Source of the DNA: Collinsella sp.
Lineage (GTDB): Bacteria > Actinomycetota > Coriobacteriia > Coriobacteriales > Coriobacteriaceae
Direction: 5' to 3'
Assembly: GCA_014871665.1 (NCBI GenBank)
Contig: WGSL01000085.1
Span: 1-7,126, forward strand
Length of the DNA stretch: 7,126 bases
The notes beneath the pieces were generated by a model that saw only the letters and a program-made list of their open reading frames with translations, was not told the origin of the DNA and did no database searches. The position numbers were made by a program, and so were the translations under genes. Each line of letters begins with the position of its first letter. Position 1 is the stretch's first letter. Below are positions 1 through 6,944 of the stretch, piece by piece.

Positions 1-1
1 G

Positions 2-178
2 CACTCTACGGGCTTTAAGGCGAGCCTCACCTTGGGCAGCGGCGACTTCGAGAGCGATTTCCTTCCGCTTGGCTACGACGGCGAGACCATTTTGAATCTT
101 GAATTCGATAACGGGGATAAGTCTGCTGTGTATAGTTTTGAAGTCGATTCGGGCGACATGTCGTTTGATTCGGAGTAG
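2..178 (+). CDS. C-terminal fragment of an unidentified protein
   Basis: An open frame runs from the left edge to a TAG stop at 176-178, giving 58 residues. Its start and most of its body lie outside the window. The visible tail is acidic and polar, rich in Asp, Glu, Ser and Gly, with alternating hydrophobic and polar residues (for example ILNLEFDNGDKSAVYSFEVD). That pattern suggests a beta-strand-rich, possibly extracellular or Ig-like C-terminal domain. I recognise no family and see no cysteine or membrane segment in this piece. It is followed by the hairpin at 226-260, which fits the end of a transcription unit. The codon choice looks like that of the following genes. That this frame is real rests on uninterrupted reading, a plausible protein composition and the terminator placed just after it. 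Confidence 0.7.
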   Translation, partial: HSTGFKASLTLGSGDFESDFLPLGYDGETILNLEFDNGDKSAVYSFEVDSGDMSFDSE

Positions 179-225
179 TGGGGCAGACGAAAGCCTAGGC
201 GAAGATATAGACGCGCTGTTTGATG

Positions 226-260
226 AAGGCGCCGAAGCCGAGATCGGCTTCGGCGCCTTT
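226..260 (+). terminator. Strong hairpin, likely intrinsic terminator of the upstream gene
   Basis: AAGGCGCCGAAGCCG (226-240) pairs perfectly over 15 bp with CGGCTTCGGCGCCTT (245-259) around a 4-nt AGAT loop. It is followed by TTT and then GCCCTT, a short and impure U-tract. The hairpin lies 48 bp after the stop of the upstream gene, as expected for a rho-independent terminator on the plus strand. It also ends only about 18 bp before the elp3 start codon, so it could affect elp3 expression. The stem is seen directly; the terminator role is inferred, and the weak U-tract is the main reservation. Confidence 0.72.
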
Positions 261-277
261 GCCCTTACAATGGGGGC

Positions 278-2182
278 ATGGAACAGATTATCTTGAACAT
301 ACTCGAGGCTCTGCGTCGCGGCGAGACCGTGGACGACAAAGCGCTCGTCAAACTGATACATGCCGCGGCGCGCCGTGAGGGTGCCGACAAACGCGATTTG
401 GCCAAGCGCCGTCTGCTGCCGTTCTACCAGCGGGTTAAACGTGAGGAGCCGGCTCGGTGGGCTGCGTGGAATGTCGATTCCGATCTGGAGCGTCAACTGC
501 TGCAGGTGCTGCGTATGAAGCCGCGCCGAACGGCCTCGGGCGTGGCGACCATTACCGTCATCACCAAGCCCTGGCCATGCTCGGGCGATTGCCTGTTTTG
601 CCCCAACGATCTGCGCATGCCCAAGAGCTATCTGCACGCCGAGCCGGCATGCGCCCGTGCGGAGCAAAATTGCTTTGACCCGTATCTGCAGGTGAGCGCC
701 CGTTTGACGGCGCTTTCGCAGATGGGGCATGCGACCGATAAGATTGAGCTCATTGTGCTCGGCGGTACCTGGAGCGACTATCCGCAAGGGTATCAGACGT
801 GGTTTATGTCGGAGCTCTTCCGTGCACTCAATGATGATGCGGTGGCGGGCGTGGCGGCCAACCCCATGTTGGCGCGTCCGGGCATCAGCCGTGCCGAGGC
901 GGGGCGCCTGCTCGATGACGCTCCCGCCGATGCCCTGCCGCCTGTGGTAGCAGAACGCCGCGAGCGCTATCGGGCCGCCGGCATTGCGACAGACGAGGTC
1001 GAGCTTGCTGCCGGCGTTGCCGACGAGCAGGAGCGTGTGGATGCTGCCGTGGGCGGCTATAACCGCGCGGTGCGTCGGCTGTACGGCCCTGGTACGCCGT
1101 GGGGCGAGGTTGCCGAGTGGCAAACGGCAACGATGGAGGAGCTTGAGCGTCAGCAGCGCATCAACGAGACGGCGAAGCATCGCGTGGTGGGGCTCGTTAT
1201 CGAGACGCGCCCCGATGCCGTAACGCCGCAGGCGCTTACGCTCATCCGCCGCCTGGGCTGCACCAAGATCCAGATGGGTATTCAGAGTCTCGACCAACAT
1301 TTGCTCGATATCAACGAGCGTCGCATTTCGGTGGCTCAGGTCGAGCGGGCGTTTTCGCTTGCGCGCCTGTTTGGCTTTAAGATCCATGCGCATTTTATGC
1401 TCAACTTGCTGGGCGCCACACCCGAGGGGGACAAGCGCGACTACGAGCACTTTATGACTGAGGGGGCCTTTATGCCCGACGAGGTCAAGGTCTACCCGTG
1501 TGCGCTCATCGAGGGCTCGCGTCTGGTGGGCTGCTACGAGCGCGGCGAGTGGCGCCCCTATACCGAGGAAGAACTGCTCGATGTGTTAGCCGACGACATC
1601 GTGGTGACGCCGGCGTTCTGCCGTATCAGTCGCATGATCCGCGATTTTAGTTCCGATGACATCATGGTGGGCAACAAGAAGCCCAACCTGCGTCAGCTCG
1701 TTGAGAACCGCCTGGCTGCTCGGGGTGACGGTGCGACGGTGCGTGAGATTCGCTATCGCGAGATCAGTACCGCGGGTGCCGACCTGGATGAACTGTCTCT
1801 TGATGAGGTCGCTTACGAGACGCCGGTGACGCGTGAACGCTTTTTGCAGTGGGTGACGCCCGAAGGCAAGATCGCTGGCTTTTTGCGCCTGTCGCTGCCC
1901 GTTCGCGCTTTTGTTGCCGCGCATGCGGACGAGTTGCCGACGACGCCGGACGAGGCGATGATTCGCGAGGTGCACGTGTATGGCATGGCGGCACGCGTGG
2001 GTGACCAGGGCCAGGCGGCGCAGCATCACGGGTTGGGGCGTTTGCTCGTAGAGCGTGCGTGCGAGATTGCCCGGGATGCCGGCTATGCGCGCATCAACGT
2101 GATCAGCGCGATTGGTACGCGCGAGTACTATCGCCATCTTGGATTTTATGACCATGGCCTTTATCTGCAAAAGGAGCTCTAG
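278..2182 (+). CDS. elp3: Elp3-family radical SAM / GNAT tRNA U34-modifying enzyme
   Basis: This 634-residue protein matches bacterial single-subunit Elp3, which uses SAM and acetyl-CoA to place a carboxymethyl-type group on C5 of wobble uridine 34 in tRNA in the cytoplasm. The radical SAM cluster motif is CSGDCLFC (C101, C105, C108). It is followed by the Elp3 hallmarks PKSYLHAEPACARA (115-128), FDPYLQ (133-138), GGTWSDYPQGYQTWF (162-176) and ETRPD (309-313). The C-terminal GNAT domain (about 520-634) contains REVHVYG (563-569), the acetyl-CoA loop QHHGLGRLL (582-590) and REYYRHLGF (615-623). About 85 residues more than in compact Elp3 proteins lie between GGT and ETRPD. ATG 278 is the only start in frame after a TGA at 224-226. 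No usable Shine-Dalgarno is present: the GGGGG run ends one base before the ATG. Translation may thus be leaderless or weakly initiated. The next gene begins immediately after the stop. Confidence 0.95.
   Translation: MEQIILNILEALRRGETVDDKALVKLIHAAARREGADKRDLAKRRLLPFYQRVKREEPARWAAWNVDSDLERQLLQVLRMKPRRTASGVATITVITKPWPCSGDCLFCPNDLRMPKSYLHAEPACARAEQNCFDPYLQVSARLTALSQMGHATDKIELIVLGGTWSDYPQGYQTWFMSELFRALNDDAVAGVAANPMLARPGISRAEAGRLLDDAPADALPPVVAERRERYRAAGIATDEVELAAGVADEQERVDAAVGGYNRAVRRLYGPGTPWGEVAEWQTATMEELERQQRINETAKHRVVGLVIETRPDAVTPQALTLIRRLGCTKIQMGIQSLDQHLLDINERRISVAQVERAFSLARLFGFKIHAHFMLNLLGATPEGDKRDYEHFMTEGAFMPDEVKVYPCALIEGSRLVGCYERGEWRPYTEEELLDVLADDIVVTPAFCRISRMIRDFSSDDIMVGNKKPNLRQLVENRLAARGDGATVREIRYREISTAGADLDELSLDEVAYETPVTRERFLQWVTPEGKIAGFLRLSLPVRAFVAAHADELPTTPDEAMIREVHVYGMAARVGDQGQAAQHHGLGRLLVERACEIARDAGYARINVISAIGTREYYRHLGFYDHGLYLQKEL
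2171..2176 (+). promoter_or_regulatory. Ribosome binding site inside the elp3 3' end
   Basis: AAGGAG at 2171-2176 lies inside the last codons of elp3, 6 nt before the ATG at 2183. It fixes the start of the spermidine-synthase-like gene and indicates translational coupling, because the elp3 stop TAG (2180-2182) directly abuts that ATG. Confidence 0.85.
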
Positions 2183-3061
2183 ATGAACAAGCCGAGTGTT
2201 TCTGCCGGCGTCGTTGCCGGCGTTGCTCTGGGAGCCGCGGCGCTTGGTGCGGCCGCTGTCGCTGTTCGTGTTGCCTGTCTGCAGGTTGCGCGAACCTGCA
2301 ATGGGTTGGCGCGTGTGAAGCGCGTGCACGACGAGGGCGGCGACGAAGTCCGCGTATTGGTGCAAGGCGGCGTCTACCAAAGCGCGAGTTACGTTGGCGA
2401 GCGTTGGGCTGAGCCCGTCTTTGTGTACTATCGTGCGTTTGACGACGTGTTTGAGGCCGAGGGTGCAATGCACGACGCTTATGGTCACGGCATCGACCGT
2501 ATGCTCATGCTGGGTGGCGGCGGGTTTGCCTATCCCAAGTTTGCGCTGATGTCGCACGAGGGCTTGCGCATGGACGTTATCGAGTATGACGGAGAGATTA
2601 CGCGCCTGGCGCGCCGTTGGTTCTATCTGGACGAGCTGGAGCGCACGGTGGGCGACCGCTTGCGGGTGATTACTGCTGAGGCTCGCTCGTATCTGGGTGT
2701 GACGAGTGTGGGTCATCGTCGCTACGACGTGGTCGTGAGCGATTGCTTTGGCGGTGCCGAGCCCGTACGCGAGCTGGCGACCGTTGAGGCGTTGCGTCTA
2801 GTGCGGGGCAGCCTGAATGCCGGCGGCATCTACGTGGCCAATATCGTGAGCGCAAGCGAGGGGAGCGATGTGACGTTCCTGCGCGATTGCGCTGCCACGG
2901 CACTCGAGGTATTCGCCCACGCCTGGGTGGTCCCATGTGGCGATGCGGAGTTCGGCGGCGAGGAAAACTACCTGCTCATCGCCAGCGACGGCAACTACGC
3001 CTTTGCCGAAGCCGTGCCCTTCGACACCGACTTCCTCGGCACCGTCCTTCACGACAAATAA
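2183..3061 (+). CDS. Membrane-anchored spermidine-synthase-like (SAM-fold) protein
   Basis: This is a 292-residue protein. A hydrophobic Ala/Val/Gly segment at about 8-33 should act as a membrane anchor or uncleaved signal, with the rest forming a Rossmann-type SAM-binding domain. Motif I is MLMLGGGGFAYP (107-118), the ribose-binding acidic strand is VIEYD (132-136) and the motif IV region is YDVVVSDCFGGAEPVREL (181-198). LRLVRGSLNAGGIYVANI follows, as in spermidine synthases and the spermidine-synthase domain of MFS-fused proteins. Classical aminopropyltransferases have two catalytic aspartates in a DxxD arrangement. Here D187 is kept but the +3 position is G190, and no N-terminal beta-hairpin typical of SpeE is obvious. 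Polyamine synthesis is therefore doubtful; a methyltransferase or binding role is possible. It is co-transcribed with elp3 (0-bp gap). The family fold is confident; the reaction is unknown. Confidence 0.85.
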   Translation: MNKPSVSAGVVAGVALGAAALGAAAVAVRVACLQVARTCNGLARVKRVHDEGGDEVRVLVQGGVYQSASYVGERWAEPVFVYYRAFDDVFEAEGAMHDAYGHGIDRMLMLGGGGFAYPKFALMSHEGLRMDVIEYDGEITRLARRWFYLDELERTVGDRLRVITAEARSYLGVTSVGHRRYDVVVSDCFGGAEPVRELATVEALRLVRGSLNAGGIYVANIVSASEGSDVTFLRDCAATALEVFAHAWVVPCGDAEFGGEENYLLIASDGNYAFAEAVPFDTDFLGTVLHDK

Positions 3062-3087
3062 GTCTCCTCGTCCCAAAAAGACTGGTC

Positions 3088-5532
3088 TTAGGCGTGGTCG
3101 CGCCAGCCGAGAACGCGCTGCTTCATGCCTTCGATGTCGAGCACGCCTTCGGCAAAGCCCTTGCGCACGAGCTCTTCGGGAACAAACTCGTCGTAGCGGT
3201 CAAAGTAAGGCACCTCGCCGGGATAGACGAGGTCGATGGGGTCGAAGTCTTTCTCGGCTTCGGCGGCGAGCACTTCAAAGAACGTCTCCTCGTCGGCCTT
3301 CATCTTAAACTGCATAAAGTACGGGCGTGACGGGTCGAGTCCGCGAAGGCCCAGCTCCGCGGCACATTTAATCTTGAGCATGCGCTCGAGCGCCAAAAAG
3401 GCGTAGCTTCCCAACCAGGGGAAGAGCACCCAGGTGTCGCCGCCCAGGTTAATGAGCGGCTTGGTTCCCGCGCCCGAAATCTCGGCGGTATGACGAGCCT
3501 GCGCAAGGCGGGCCCGTGCGTTACCCATAAGGTACGGATATGCTGCGTGCTCGTTGAGCGCCTTGCGCATGCGCTCGAGTACGTGTGTATTGATATCACC
3601 GGGGCAGTCGCCAAAGTAGGCCGGCACCCGGCCCTTGACCTGCGTGGCAAAGACGGTGTGGCGCTTCCAGTCCACTTCCTCGACAATCCAGCAGTGTCCG
3701 GCGATGGCGATGCGCTCACCGGGCGGTGGCGGATTGACGATCGTGCCCAACTCGGCCGACTCACTGCGAACGGTGAACTCCTCGTTTTCCTGGAACACAG
3801 CGTAGAACTTAAAGTTGTTAATGATGCGCTCGCCCGCGAGGCCCACGATGAGTCCGCCGCCCTCGGTGACTTGGATATGGTCGATCTTGATGAGGTGGCG
3901 CAGCAGTACGCGATAGTCATCGGCCGAGATGCGATGGAAATAGCTAAGCGTGAGCACACGCTGGGCAAGCTCTGCCGGCGTGAGCTCTCCGGTGCTGGCA
4001 AGCGTCGACATAGTCTGGTGGTAGAGCAGGCTGTAGGGGAGTCGATCGAGCTCGGGCGGCTCGACCCACTTTTCCTCGCGATAGAGTTGTACGAGCGCGA
4101 TGCCCTGCAAGAGCTTCCACGGAATGGTCTCGGGCATCATCGTGCGCGGCTCGGGCTCTTCCTCGCGCATGACAAACCACATCTCGGGCGGAAGATCGCG
4201 GCGCCCCGTGCGGCCCATTCGCTGCAAAAAGGAGCTGACGGTAAACGGCGCATCGATCTGAAACGCACGCTCCAGACGGCCGATATCGATACCGAGTTCC
4301 AGCGTAGAGGTGGTAACGGTCGTCTGTGCCTGTTCCTCGTCGCGCATAAGCTCTTCTGCCGTCTCACGCAACGATGCCGAAAGATTGCCGTGATGGATGA
4401 GGAAACGGTCGGGCTCGTGTCGACTTTCGCAGTAGCTACGCAGCATGGAGCATACGGCCTCCGCCTCTTCGCGCGAGTTGGCAAAGACCAGGCACTTGCG
4501 GCCGCGGGTGTGTTCGAAGATATAGCCCATGCCGGGGTCGGCGTTGTCTGGTGCTGTGTCGGTGGGGTTGAGTAATGCCTGTTCGGGTGCTCGGGGAATG
4601 TCGACTTCGCCCTCGGGGGCCGAGGAAGCGCGACTGTCCTTGGGGGCAGCCTTGCCCCGTGCCTGCTCGCGACGTTGGCGGCGTTCCTCCTGTGTGAGTT
4701 GTCCGCTATGGCGCATGTCTTGGGTGCTGACGGGCAGTGCCGCGGGTGCCGCTGCCTCAATGCGCTCGCATGCAAGCACTTCGGCCTCTTGAGGACCCAT
4801 GCTCTTGAATCCCCGCTGCTGCGCCTGGGGACCCGAGTTGTAGAAGTGCTCCATGGAGATACGCCACACGCGGCGCGGTTCCTCAAAACGAGGGATAACG
4901 CAGTCGCGTCCCGTTCCCTGCGAGAGAAAGGCACCCGTGCGCTCGGGGTCGCCGATGGTAGCCGAAAGGCCAATGCGGCGGGGTTGTACGCCGGCCATGC
5001 GCGACAGGCGCTCAATAAGGCAGAGCGTCTGCCCGCCTCGATCGCCGCGCATAAGCGAATGGACCTCGTCGATGACGACGTAGCGCAGATCGCAGAACAT
5101 GCGCGGAATCGCCATGTGCTTATGGATCAAGAGCGCCTCGAGCGACTCGGGCGTAATCTGCAAGATACCGCTCGGCTTTTTGATGAGCTTTGCCTTGTGC
5201 GACTGCGAAACGTCGCCATGCCAGTGCCAGACGGGGATGTCGGCTTCTTCGCAGAGGTCGTTGAGGCGGACGAACTGATCGTTGATGAGCGCCTTGAGGG
5301 GGCCAATGTAGAGGGCGCCCACGCTTGCGGGCGGGTTCTCCCAAAACTCGGTCAGGATGGGAAAGAAGGCCGCTTCGGTTTTGCCGGAAGCTGTGGATGC
5401 CGTTAGGAGCACATTGTCTTGTGTGTTAAAGATGGCATCTGCTGCCGCAACCTGGATAGAGCGCAGACTCTCCCAATCGTGGGAGTAGATGAAGTCTTGG
5501 ATAAACGGGGCGTAGCGGTCAAAGGCGTTCAC
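3088..5532 (-). CDS. Lhr-like (BrxHI-type) superfamily 2 DEVH-box helicase
   Basis: This is an 814-residue ATP-dependent nucleic-acid helicase. Counting from the GTG start, the motifs are: I ASTASGKT (45-52), Ia GPLKAL (77-82), Ib TPES (127-130), II DEVH (155-158), III SAT (190-192), IV LVFANSR (348-354), V STLELGIDIG (409-418) and VI QRMGRTGRR (437-445). After the RecA domains come a winged-helix-like region (about 500-570) and a beta-rich Lhr-type region with GRVPAYFGDCPGDI (634-647). A charged, low-complexity Ala/Arg/Glu/Pro linker (about 245-335) separates the RecA lobes. I chose GTG 5530-5532 because AGGAGG lies 4 nt upstream; a TTG 10 codons earlier has no comparable site, and the protein reads naturally from NAFDRY. 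The protein follows the BrxD-like ATPase gene on the same strand, as BrxHI follows BrxD in BREX types 2 and 6. A cytoplasmic DNA remodelling or defence role is inferred. Confidence 0.9.
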   Translation of the reverse strand: MNAFDRYAPFIQDFIYSHDWESLRSIQVAAADAIFNTQDNVLLTASTASGKTEAAFFPILTEFWENPPASVGALYIGPLKALINDQFVRLNDLCEEADIPVWHWHGDVSQSHKAKLIKKPSGILQITPESLEALLIHKHMAIPRMFCDLRYVVIDEVHSLMRGDRGGQTLCLIERLSRMAGVQPRRIGLSATIGDPERTGAFLSQGTGRDCVIPRFEEPRRVWRISMEHFYNSGPQAQQRGFKSMGPQEAEVLACERIEAAAPAALPVSTQDMRHSGQLTQEERRQRREQARGKAAPKDSRASSAPEGEVDIPRAPEQALLNPTDTAPDNADPGMGYIFEHTRGRKCLVFANSREEAEAVCSMLRSYCESRHEPDRFLIHHGNLSASLRETAEELMRDEEQAQTTVTTSTLELGIDIGRLERAFQIDAPFTVSSFLQRMGRTGRRDLPPEMWFVMREEEPEPRTMMPETIPWKLLQGIALVQLYREEKWVEPPELDRLPYSLLYHQTMSTLASTGELTPAELAQRVLTLSYFHRISADDYRVLLRHLIKIDHIQVTEGGGLIVGLAGERIINNFKFYAVFQENEEFTVRSESAELGTIVNPPPPGERIAIAGHCWIVEEVDWKRHTVFATQVKGRVPAYFGDCPGDINTHVLERMRKALNEHAAYPYLMGNARARLAQARHTAEISGAGTKPLINLGGDTWVLFPWLGSYAFLALERMLKIKCAAELGLRGLDPSRPYFMQFKMKADEETFFEVLAAEAEKDFDPIDLVYPGEVPYFDRYDEFVPEELVRKGFAEGVLDIEGMKQRVLGWRDHA

Positions 5533-5536
5533 GGGG

Positions 5537-5542
5537 CCTCCT
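5537..5542 (-). promoter_or_regulatory. Ribosome binding site setting the helicase start
   Basis: On the minus strand AGGAGG is followed by CCCC and then GTG (5532-5530). This perfect Shine-Dalgarno at 4-nt spacing is the reason for preferring the GTG over the in-frame TTG at 5562-5560. Confidence 0.8.
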
Positions 5543-5609
5543 CTCAAAAGCGGAACTCTCAACGCGGTGGGCAGTGGCTCGCTACATTACTGTCTCGACG
5601 TTTGCCCAG

Positions 5610-5650
5610 ATAAAACCTGTCAAAATAAACCTGTCCCTTTTTGGCAGGTT
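5610..5650. repeat. Small direct/inverted repeat cluster, possible weak terminator
   Basis: AAACCTGTC occurs twice, at 5613-5621 and 5627-5635 (period 14). A partial inverted copy, GGCAGGTT, lies at 5643-5650. The second direct copy and the inverted copy form an 8-bp stem with one G-T pair around a 7-nt loop (CCTTTTT). Read on the minus strand, in the direction of the ATPase and helicase genes, the hairpin carries one mismatch and is followed by T-rich sequence (TTTATTTT). It could therefore cause partial termination or processing after the ATPase gene. It could equally be a fragment of a dispersed intergenic repeat. The repeats are seen directly; any role is inference. Confidence 0.5.
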
Positions 5651-6944
5651 AGATGGTGAATTCGGCGAAGTTGCGATCGTCGGATGATGTGGGCGATTCG
5701 TTGGCCGGTGCCAGTGTGTCGCCGCCGACGCTTTGCAGCAGCTCGGCCACGTCGGCATCGGGGTTTTGGCACAGGATATCGAGCAACTCGATAAAGTCGC
5801 GGATGACCTCACGGGGCGTCAGGTGCGTGTCGGCTCCCACGCGGCCAAACTCAATCTTGAGGAAGTCCACCAGGTCGTTCTCGGTAAGCGTAGGCGTCCA
5901 GCCAAAGTAGCCGGCATGGATCTGCATGAGCTTTTCGATGAGCACCAGCAGCTCCTCATAGGTGAGCGGCTGCAGGCGAATGATGGGTGCGAGCATGTCT
6001 TTGAGGTCCTCGCGTGCAAAACGGCCCTGGGCGAGGCGGCTGCGCAGAGCCTCGTAGGAAAATACGCCGCGTCGACGGTCTTCGATGGAGGTTGGCGTGC
6101 CGCCCATGATCATGCCCAGGTACTGTGCCTTGCCTTGCAGTGTGTCGTTGTACATGGTCAGGATCTTCTCGTAGTTGTACTGGCGCGTGATGGCGTTGGG
6201 GATCTTGTACAGGTTTACGAGTTCGTCGATGAGCACCAGCATGCCCTTATAGCCGCTGCAGACCAAAAAGCGCGCGATGAGCTTGATGTAGTCGTACCAG
6301 TCGTCGTCGCTGATGATGGTCGAGGAGCCCAGCTCGGCGCGTGCCTCGCTCTTGGTGCGGTACTCGCCGCGAATCCATTTGGTCACGCGGCTCATGCTCT
6401 CTTCGTCGCCCTCAGAGACGGCCGTGCGATAGCGACGAAGCATGCGGACAAAGTCAAAACCGTGGACCATCTCCTCGAGCGGGGCAAGCTGGGCATTAAC
6501 GGCTGACTCGTCGGTATTGGCGCACGAGGCGACCCAGCGATCCAGGATAAGGTTGAGCGCGCCGCCCTCGGGGCGCGTCTTGGTCGATATATTGCGGATG
6601 AGCTCGCGATAGGTGGCCAGACCCTGCCCCTGACCGCCCTGCAGGCGACGCTCGGGCGAAAGGTCGGCATCGGCGACGACGAAGCCCTCACCCATGGCGT
6701 GCGTACGGATGGTTTGGAGCAAAAAGCTCTTGCCGGCGCCGTAGCGACCGACCAAAAAGCGGAAGCTTGCGCCGCCATCGGCTATGAGGCTCAGGTCGGT
6801 GAGCAGGGCGCGGATCTCGACCTCGCGTCCCACGGTGATGTAGGGAAGGCCGATGCGCGGGACGACGCCGCCCTTGAGCGAGTTGAGAATGACGGCGGCG
6901 ACGCGCTTGGGCACACGGGGTGCTGTGGATGTGGTATCACTCAT
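5649..6944 (-). CDS. BrxD-like (DUF2791-type) P-loop ATPase
   Basis: This 431-residue ATPase resembles BrxD of BREX phage-defence systems. The N-terminal region has a conserved-looking RVAAVILNSLKGGVVPRIGL (14-33) and VGREVEI (38-44). Walker A is GRYGAGKS (66-73), followed by ADADLSPERRL (91-101), which is typical of the family. Walker B is LVLIDELVNL (236-245) with acidic D240 and E241. A sensor-like strand GMIMGGTP (277-284) and an Arg-rich stretch (289-309) follow. The C-terminal half is helical, and the last 20 or so residues are polar and probably disordered. No membrane segment is seen. The ATG at 6944 overlaps the upstream stop by 8 bp, and AGAGGA lies 10 nt upstream, so translation is probably coupled to the TerB-C-like gene. 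It probably supplies ATP-driven loading or remodelling for the neighbouring helicase. Family assignment rests on motif memory, not a search. Confidence 0.85.
   Translation of the reverse strand: MSDTTSTAPRVPKRVAAVILNSLKGGVVPRIGLPYITVGREVEIRALLTDLSLIADGGASFRFLVGRYGAGKSFLLQTIRTHAMGEGFVVADADLSPERRLQGGQGQGLATYRELIRNISTKTRPEGGALNLILDRWVASCANTDESAVNAQLAPLEEMVHGFDFVRMLRRYRTAVSEGDEESMSRVTKWIRGEYRTKSEARAELGSSTIISDDDWYDYIKLIARFLVCSGYKGMLVLIDELVNLYKIPNAITRQYNYEKILTMYNDTLQGKAQYLGMIMGGTPTSIEDRRRGVFSYEALRSRLAQGRFAREDLKDMLAPIIRLQPLTYEELLVLIEKLMQIHAGYFGWTPTLTENDLVDFLKIEFGRVGADTHLTPREVIRDFIELLDILCQNPDADVAELLQSVGGDTLAPANESPTSSDDRNFAEFTI

Noticed and set aside
179..277. Promoter for elp3 (GATATAG near 204 as a -10 box)
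   Set aside because: No -35 element lies at a suitable distance, and transcription from there would pass through the strong hairpin.
1586..2716. Long minus-strand open frame (376 codons) opposite elp3 and the following gene
   Set aside because: It spans two well-supported plus-strand genes, and its translation is His/Arg/Ala-rich with no recognisable motif. It is an antisense shadow of high-G+C coding sequence.
3075..3089. Minus-strand hairpin AAGAC-CA-GTCTT followed by TTT as a helicase terminator
   Set aside because: The stem is only 4-5 bp and A/T-rich with a tiny loop, too weak to call. It also overlaps the helicase stop codon.
3490..4575. Long plus-strand open frame (361 codons) opposite the helicase
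   Set aside because: It lies wholly within the helicase, whose motifs are intact in order. The translation shows no family resemblance and there is no ribosome binding site.
5533..5562. TTG start of the helicase at 5562, adding 10 residues
   Set aside because: The extension reads through the AGGAGG ribosome binding site itself, and the GTG at 5532 is correctly placed behind it.
5618..5623. TTGACA on the minus strand as a -35 box for a helicase promoter
   Set aside because: No acceptable -10 hexamer is found 16-19 bp downstream. The match arises from the AAACCTGTC repeat.
5733..6506. Plus-strand open frame (257 codons) opposite the ATPase
   Set aside because: It is antisense to the BrxD-like gene, has no motifs, and shows the Val/His/Asp bias of reverse-complement coding sequence.
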